Shown: positions 18,622 to 22,974 of the stretch, one piece after another
Numbering within the stretch: the first letter of the stretch is position 1
Layout of the letters: each line of letters begins with the position of its first letter
Origin: Chara braunii
Taxonomy: Eukaryota > Streptophyta > Charophyceae > Charales > Characeae
DNA: 22,974 nucleotides
Assembly (NCBI GenBank): GCA_003427395.1
Contig: BFEA01000608.1
Location: forward strand, 415,957-438,930
Direction of reading: 5' to 3'
Notes under the pieces: generated by a model
Told to the model about the DNA's origin: nothing
Seen by the model: the letters and a program-made list of their open reading frames with translations, nothing else
The model's database searches: none
Position numbers and translations under genes: made by a program

Positions 18622-19731
18622 CAGAAGCACTAAGCAGTCCTTCAAGAAACTCCTTCCCCGGAGGAAGCAAGTCATCATGTCCGAGTTAGAACACCCGCTA
18701 CTGCCAGACATGCCAAGAGCATGTACGCTGGACTCAATGAGCGAGTACGCGATGGCGTACTTTCAGGACATCCTAACTTCCAAACGCTTGGACGAGACCA
18801 TAGACACAGACATGTCGCTCTACACAGATCTCTGGAGCAACTTGCAGGCTACCCTCACACCAACCACAGACAGGGGCTTGACAGACCTGTCACGTCGGAG
18901 GAATTGCAACAGACTGTTAAGGCAATAACCAAGGGCAAAGCGCCCGGGGACGACGGTTTCCCGGTAGAATTTTATGCAGCATGTTGGGCTACCCTGCAAG
19001 ATGACCTGGTACAAATTTATAACGAAATTCTAGTAGGCGGAAAGCTCGGACTGACAATGACCAGAGGTATCATTACCCTGATGTTAAAGAAGGGAGATAA
19101 GTCGCTAGTCAAGAACTGGCGACCTATATCCCTTCTAAACGTCAGTTACAAGATATTGGCTAAGACGCTGGCTAGCAGGTTAGCGGTAGGCCTTCCAGAT
19201 CTGGTAGGTAAGGAACAAGGTGCGTTTGTGAGAGGGAGATCTATTTTTGAGAATATCCTGACTGCAATTCAAGTTTTGGAGGAGATAGAAGCAGAGGACA
19301 GAGAAATGGCAGTCTTGCTACTGGATCTAGAGAAAGCATATGACAGAGTGAATTGGGCATTCGTGATGACAACACTGAAACAAATGGGTTTCGGAGAGTG
19401 TTTCTGCAGGTGGGTTAAAGTTTTATACTCTTATTCTACTGCAGCGGTAATGGTAAATGGTTGATGCTCTGAAGAGTTTTCCCTCTTGAGATCTCTCAGG
19501 CAAGGGTGCCCAATTGCACCGCTGCTGTTTGTGCTGCAAATGGAGGTGCTGACCAACAGTATCAGAAGGAACACATCAATCAAAGGGCTGAAGATCTCGA
19601 CAGACAAAGAATGCCACGTCAAAGCGTTGGCAGACGACCTGTTTGCGGTCTGCGAGAACAGGAAGGACTCCTTGGAAGCGCTCAAGAGATGCCTGGCCAT
19701 TTATGCTGTGAGTACTCTGAAGCTGCAGTAA
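18622..19731 (+). pseudogene. LINE ORF2 part 2: reverse transcriptase
   Basis: Non-LTR RT. The upstream linker is in one frame up to about 18865, where an indel in or near CAGGGGCTTG shifts to the frame of the RT core. Landmarks in order: K-A-P-G-D-D-G-F, W-R-P-I-S-L-L-N, K-E-Q-G-A-F-V-R-G-R, L-D-L-E-K-A-Y-D-R-V (motif A Asp), a TGA at 19462-19464 inside the V-N-G segment, R-Q-G-C-P-I-A-P-L-L-F, and L-A-D-D-L-F (both catalytic Asp present). The frame ends at TAA 19729-19731, where another single-base shift is needed to continue. The TGA probably replaces a Trp or Arg codon. Confidence 0.92.
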
Positions 19732-21305
19732 ACTGCGACAAATCTACCTATTTTCTCCCAGTATCACAGCAACTACAGGTAAATTGGGGGATGAACAGAG
19801 TAGCAGCAGGCAAGGCAGAACGGTTCTTAGGAGTAATGGTTGCGCTGGAGGACTGCTCCTCCTCCCAAGGCATAATTTTACAAGAGAGGGTGAAGAACAG
19901 GATTAAGGATTGGGGGGAAGCTAGGCATTTATCACTGATTGGTAGGGCTTTGGCCATTAATGTCTCGGCCTTTAGCCTACTGTGGTTTGTGGCCAAAACA
20001 AGAAATATTCCTCCAGAGGCGTTGAAAGAGATCAAACGAGCAGCGAGAGTCTTCCTATGGAAGCCATACGCGAAACCAGGAGAGGGATGCTTGGCGAAGG
20101 TGGCATGGGAGATACTGTGCCGTCCACGAGAAGAGGGAGGCCTGGATCTGACAGATCCACAGACACAAAACCGGATCCTCCTGTGCCCGTGGAGACTCAG
20201 ACAAATAATAGAAGCGCTGCCCCTAGAATGGAAGCTCCTCCTGGGCCCGAGTGGAGTCAACCCACCAGGAACATGGTTTCGTGCAGAAGATCCAGGGAAT
20301 CAGCGCTTCTATAGGTTGGAAAAATGGGATGAAGTGCGGGAGGGGAAGTGTGTAATGCAGGTCTTCGAAAAGGAGAGTCAGGATGCCCCCAAGCTTATTT
20401 CCTTCGGTACTGTGGAAAGATATGTACTTAGTGGCCTAGTAGAGTGTAGAGTAAGAATGGGAGAAGAGAAGAATCAAGTACCTATGATTGTAGGGGGTGG
20501 AAGGCCGTATCAGAAATTAAGGTTAGACTCAGAAGCTTGGGGTTGGTCAGGGAAAAGTCAGAACATAGTGGGGTTAGGTAACATGGGTAAAAGTACCGCC
20601 TGTTGTCACAAAAGGGAATGTCAGACCCTGGAAAAGAAGCTGACAGACAGATGGGAAAAGACGGTTCATAACATCCCACCACCGAAGGAGGAGGAGCTCA
20701 AACGGCTCAGGAGCCAGCTGAAGAGAATACCATCTCAGAAGCTGGCCTCCCTACTGTGGCTTCAATCGCACTTGGTTGTACCTACAGCAGTGTGGCTAAG
20801 AAACAGGGGAATGGATAGGATCGATACTAAATGTGTAAGATGTAATTGGATCTATGAGGATGCAAGGCACTTATGGTGGGATTGCCCAAAGTCACAGAGA
20901 TGGTGGAAATGGTGGCCTTTTAATTGGAAAGAGATCACAGGCAGAAATAAGTTCTGCGATGAAAGATGGGTCCTATTAGGGGCGCTGCCAGATGGAGAGA
21001 CAGGCAAAGAAGGCTGGGGTTATATAGCGCAGGTCACAAGAGGAGTGATGATGTGGCTTATTTGGAAAGATAGAAATGCGATGCGGTTTGAAAGGGAAGA
21101 ATGGGCGGATAAACAGGCCTTTGAATTGTTCAAGCACATCCTAGCCAATGAGGTTAGAGCAGACTGGCAGCGCACCAGGAAACGGGAAGGGAGACAGAAA
21201 GGGCTGAACTGGTTTTTAAAGACATGGGCAAAAGGTTCGTGCTTTGCATCTGTAGCATCAGGGGGGAGATTGATCCTGTCAGATTGGTTGAATACACGAG
21301 GATAA
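19713..21305 (+). pseudogene. LINE ORF2 part 3: thumb and C-terminal zf-RVT region
   Basis: An open frame of about 530 codons entered by a shift near 19713-19731. It begins with C-D-K-S (the usual N-x-x-K-S after the RT palm), then F-L-G-V, the L-S-x-x-G-R segment and F-L-W-K, typical of plant and algal LINE thumbs. Near the end is a zinc-binding pattern C-V-R-C...A-R-H-L-W-W-D-C-P (about 20833-20889) matching the zf-RVT type, followed by a Trp-rich tail. The ATG-based start of this frame at 19506 is an artefact, since its first 70 residues are out-of-frame RT. Confidence 0.88.
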
Positions 21306-21791
21306 GTATACGGGCGGCACAAGATTTAGCGAGTTTTGATTAGGGAGAGGTTAGTTAAGAACCAGGACACTCGGTTCCTGTCGGCAATCGCAGTAGATTG
21401 CAGTGGGTAAAGGGTGGGAAGGAGAGTGTCCGGGGGGGGGGGGCTTTAGGAACGCTGTGAGCGGTCCTCTCGGTCGTGGTGGGCCAGGGACAGACCGGTA
21501 TTGTAGGTCTGTGTATCTGTAGATTTAAGGTAGTAGGGTAGGGAAGAGAGGATATAGTCGGATAGATAGATCTGGAATTGGAATGGTAGAATTGGATAGG
21601 AAGTAGGAAGAGTAGATTGAGGCTGCGACCCATTCGTGGAGTTATACAGTAGAATTTCAAGTTTCAAGTGAAACTGGCTGAGGCTACCAGGATAACTCCG
21701 GGTTGAATTGTGAGGGTCCCCGGCCTCGTTGATATTGTTTTCTGAGAATGAATGGAATGCTTTGTTTTGAAAAAAAAAAAAAAAAAAAAAA
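21306..21791 (+). other. LINE 3' untranslated region and poly(A) tail
   Basis: Non-coding, G/T-rich, with a G10 run near 21434 and GGATAG/GTAGG repeats. It ends GTTTTG followed by A22 at 21770-21791, the expected 3' end of a target-primed insertion. No AATAAA was seen close to the tail. Confidence 0.75.
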
Positions 21792-21809
21792 TACAGAACA
21801 GGGGTCAAC

Positions 21810-22060
21810 AAAACAGATCCCAGATGACAAGTCCCACATGCAAGCACCGGCCCTGCCCACAGGCCAAACGACGGGACAAGACCAACCAGGATGTCAAGCA
21901 TTCTTGTCTGCAAAAAACTCAAAAAGAACCCGGAGAACCGGTATAAAAAACAATCCCGGATGACAATTCCCACATGCAAGGACCACCCCGCGTTCCAAAA
22001 GGCCGAACAACGGGAAACAACCAACCAGGATGCCAAAACAATAAAAAAGCCCGGATATAT
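21810..22060. repeat. Diverged tandem repeat, period about 136 bp
   Basis: GATGACAA-TCCCACATGCAAG and ACCAACCAGGATG recur 136 bp apart (21823 and 21959 for the first block), with GC-rich sequence between. A third, partial unit may start near 22050 (CCCGGATATATTTCCC). It lies directly between the LINE poly(A) tail and the right dispersed-repeat copy. Confidence 0.75.
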
Positions 22061-22073
22061 TTCCCTTATCTGC

Positions 22074-22191
22074 AATTGCGATTTGATGAAATAAATACAG
22101 ACATAAATAACATGAGCGTATCAAAATTTAAAACTTTTCGACAAATCTTAGAAAATGTCTGGCAAACAAAAAAAAACTTACTCAAAAACAA
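22074..22191 (+). repeat. Dispersed repeat, right copy (empty hAT site)
   Basis: Matches 13801-13899 joined to 14184-14205, starting AATTGCGA and ending ACTTACTCAAAAACAA. It contains one TGGCAAAC at 22160-22167 with no insertion, so it shows the arrangement before the hAT-like element entered the other copy. Confidence 0.85.
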
Positions 22192-22554
22192 AACAAAAAG
22201 AAAGTTCGATAACTAATTGGCGAGACCACGGAGTAAGTCCGGAGATACATGACACAGTTTCTCTGCGGATCTTGGAAATAACGCACTTGCATCCAAGTCT
22301 GTATTTTGTTTTGAGAAGCTTTGCATACCTCGTTCAATTGAATATCTAATTCAGTCAGAATGATTCGACTGAGCATAATGGCATCTCGTTTGATGAAAAA
22401 TGCTATATTTAGTCCAAAAAACTTTTGATCTTGAATTCGTGAATATAGGCGTCTCTGATTCCCCATTGCGCCTTTGGCTCCACTCTGGCGCTAGATCAGA
22501 CATTCTTGGTGGTCTTTTTGGATTGTTCTGGCTTTTAGGCCTTGTGGTTACTTT
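22192..22554. other. Spacer, nothing recognised
   Basis: AT-rich sequence with no coding resemblance, no RNA gene and no clear repeat. Confidence 0.6.
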
Positions 22555-22600
22555 TTCCCAAGGATTTTTTTTTTTTTTTTTTTTTTGGTTCCCAAGGATT
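22555..22600 (-). mobile_element. Retroposed poly(A) scar with 12-bp target duplication
   Basis: TTCCCAAGGATT at 22555-22566 is repeated exactly at 22589-22600. Between the copies are only T20 and GG, i.e. CC plus A20 on the minus strand. A tail-only insertion flanked by a direct repeat is what an extremely 5'-truncated LINE or SINE insertion leaves. Slippage duplication is the alternative. Confidence 0.55.
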
Positions 22601-22914
22601 GTGGGAACATCAGGGCAGCAGCGGTCTTGTGTTGGCCATTTCTGCTCCTAGACTCTAATAATTCCCCAACCCCTACGCCGAAGAGGGGTAATGGTAAACA
22701 GTAATTCGTTTTCTGGGTTGTTTTTGTGGAGGAATACCCAGCAACCCCCTTTTGTGACGGGTGCTAAAATGAGCTGGGTCTTTCTCTAAAACAACCAAAA
22801 AAAAAAAAAACTGGGATTTCTAATAATCACTTGCTTTGTCTACACAGCAACTTATACCACTATTGCCTCCCTGCCTCCGGAAAAGTCCGGCCAACCCCTT
22901 TCCACAGCCAAAGG
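22601..22914. other. Spacer at the end of genomic sequence, nothing recognised
   Basis: Low-information sequence with an A-rich run near 22797-22810. No gene or RNA seen. It is the last genomic sequence before the adapter. Confidence 0.6.
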
Positions 22915-22952
22915 CTGTCTCTTATACACATCTAGATGTGTATAAGAGACAG
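22915..22952. other. Nextera mate-pair junction adapter (artefact)
   Basis: CTGTCTCTTATACACATCT followed immediately by AGATGTGTATAAGAGACAG, i.e. the Tn5 mosaic end in both orientations. This 38-bp perfect palindrome is the circularisation junction of Nextera mate-pair libraries and is not genomic. Confidence 0.98.
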
Positions 22953-22974
22953 GACCAGAGGTATCATTACCCTG
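22953..22974 (+). other. 22 nt of LINE ORF2 after the adapter (chimeric tail)
   Basis: Identical to 19059-19080 in the RT part of the LINE and in the same orientation. It is the far end of a mate-pair fragment read through the junction, not adjacent genomic sequence. Confidence 0.95.

Larger units (their letters stand above)
14983..21791 (+). mobile_element. L1-like LINE retrotransposon, ORF2 broken
   Basis: Two frames in the order expected of an L1-type non-LTR element: a nucleic-acid-binding ORF1, then ORF2 with an AP-like endonuclease, reverse transcriptase and C-terminal zinc motif, and a 3' end in A22 (21770-21791). The left coordinate is the ORF1 start, because the true 5' end is undetermined. 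ORF1 is open throughout. ORF2 carries an A9 frameshift, an exact 244-bp duplication, two further shifts and a nonsense codon, so this copy is dead as assembled. Intact ORF1 and readable ORF2 suggest a fairly young copy. Confidence 0.93.

Noticed and set aside
19506-19712. N-terminal 70 residues of the large ORF2 C-terminal frame
   Set aside because: They overlap the true RT frame (R-Q-G-C-P to L-A-D-D), so the ATG at 19506 is not a start.
22915-22952. Perfect 38-bp palindrome as terminator, transposon end or cruciform
   Set aside because: It is exactly the Nextera double mosaic end, an artificial sequence.

Overview
The window is nuclear DNA of a photosynthetic eukaryote. It has one host gene at its left edge, a chloroplast-targeted A-type flavodiiron protein (FLVA). 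FLV genes occur in cyanobacteria, green and streptophyte algae, bryophytes, lycophytes, ferns and gymnosperms, but not in angiosperms. The rest is repeat: a Ty3/gypsy chromovirus with an initiator-tRNA-Met-type primer-binding site, an L1-like LINE with a zf-RVT-type C-terminus, hAT-like DNA and poly(A)-tailed scraps. This suggests a large, repeat-rich genome such as that of a charophyte alga. That assignment is inference; the sequence does not name the species.

Layout. 1-2371: (TG)n tract, then FLVA on the minus strand as one uninterrupted exon. 2372-4509: gene-poor spacer with two poly(A)-tailed SINE-like copies, a diverged direct repeat, nested inverted repeats and a 40-base G run. 4510-13133: a full-length but dead chromovirus (LTR, PBS, gag, protease, RT, RNase H, integrase, chromodomain, polypurine tract, LTR). 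13134-14982: spacer containing a 276-bp non-autonomous hAT-like element with an 8-bp target duplication. 14983-21791: a LINE with an intact 755-codon ORF1 and a broken ORF2, ending in A22. 21792-22914: diverged tandem repeats, a pre-insertion homologue of the hAT site, and a retroposed poly(A)/poly(T) scar. 22915-22974: not genomic. This is a complete Nextera mate-pair junction adapter followed by 22 nt of LINE sequence, left at the contig end.

The genes do not form a pathway. FLVA would act in chloroplast electron transport, in O2 photoreduction at the acceptor side of photosystem I. Everything else is mobile DNA or its remains. I found no clearly new biological system. The most useful observations are the intronless FLVA that has lost its iron ligands, the hAT element whose empty site is in the same window, the hairpin cluster in the 5' LTR, the exact 244-bp frame-breaking duplication in the LINE, and the untrimmed adapter, whose geometry independently supports the local assembly.
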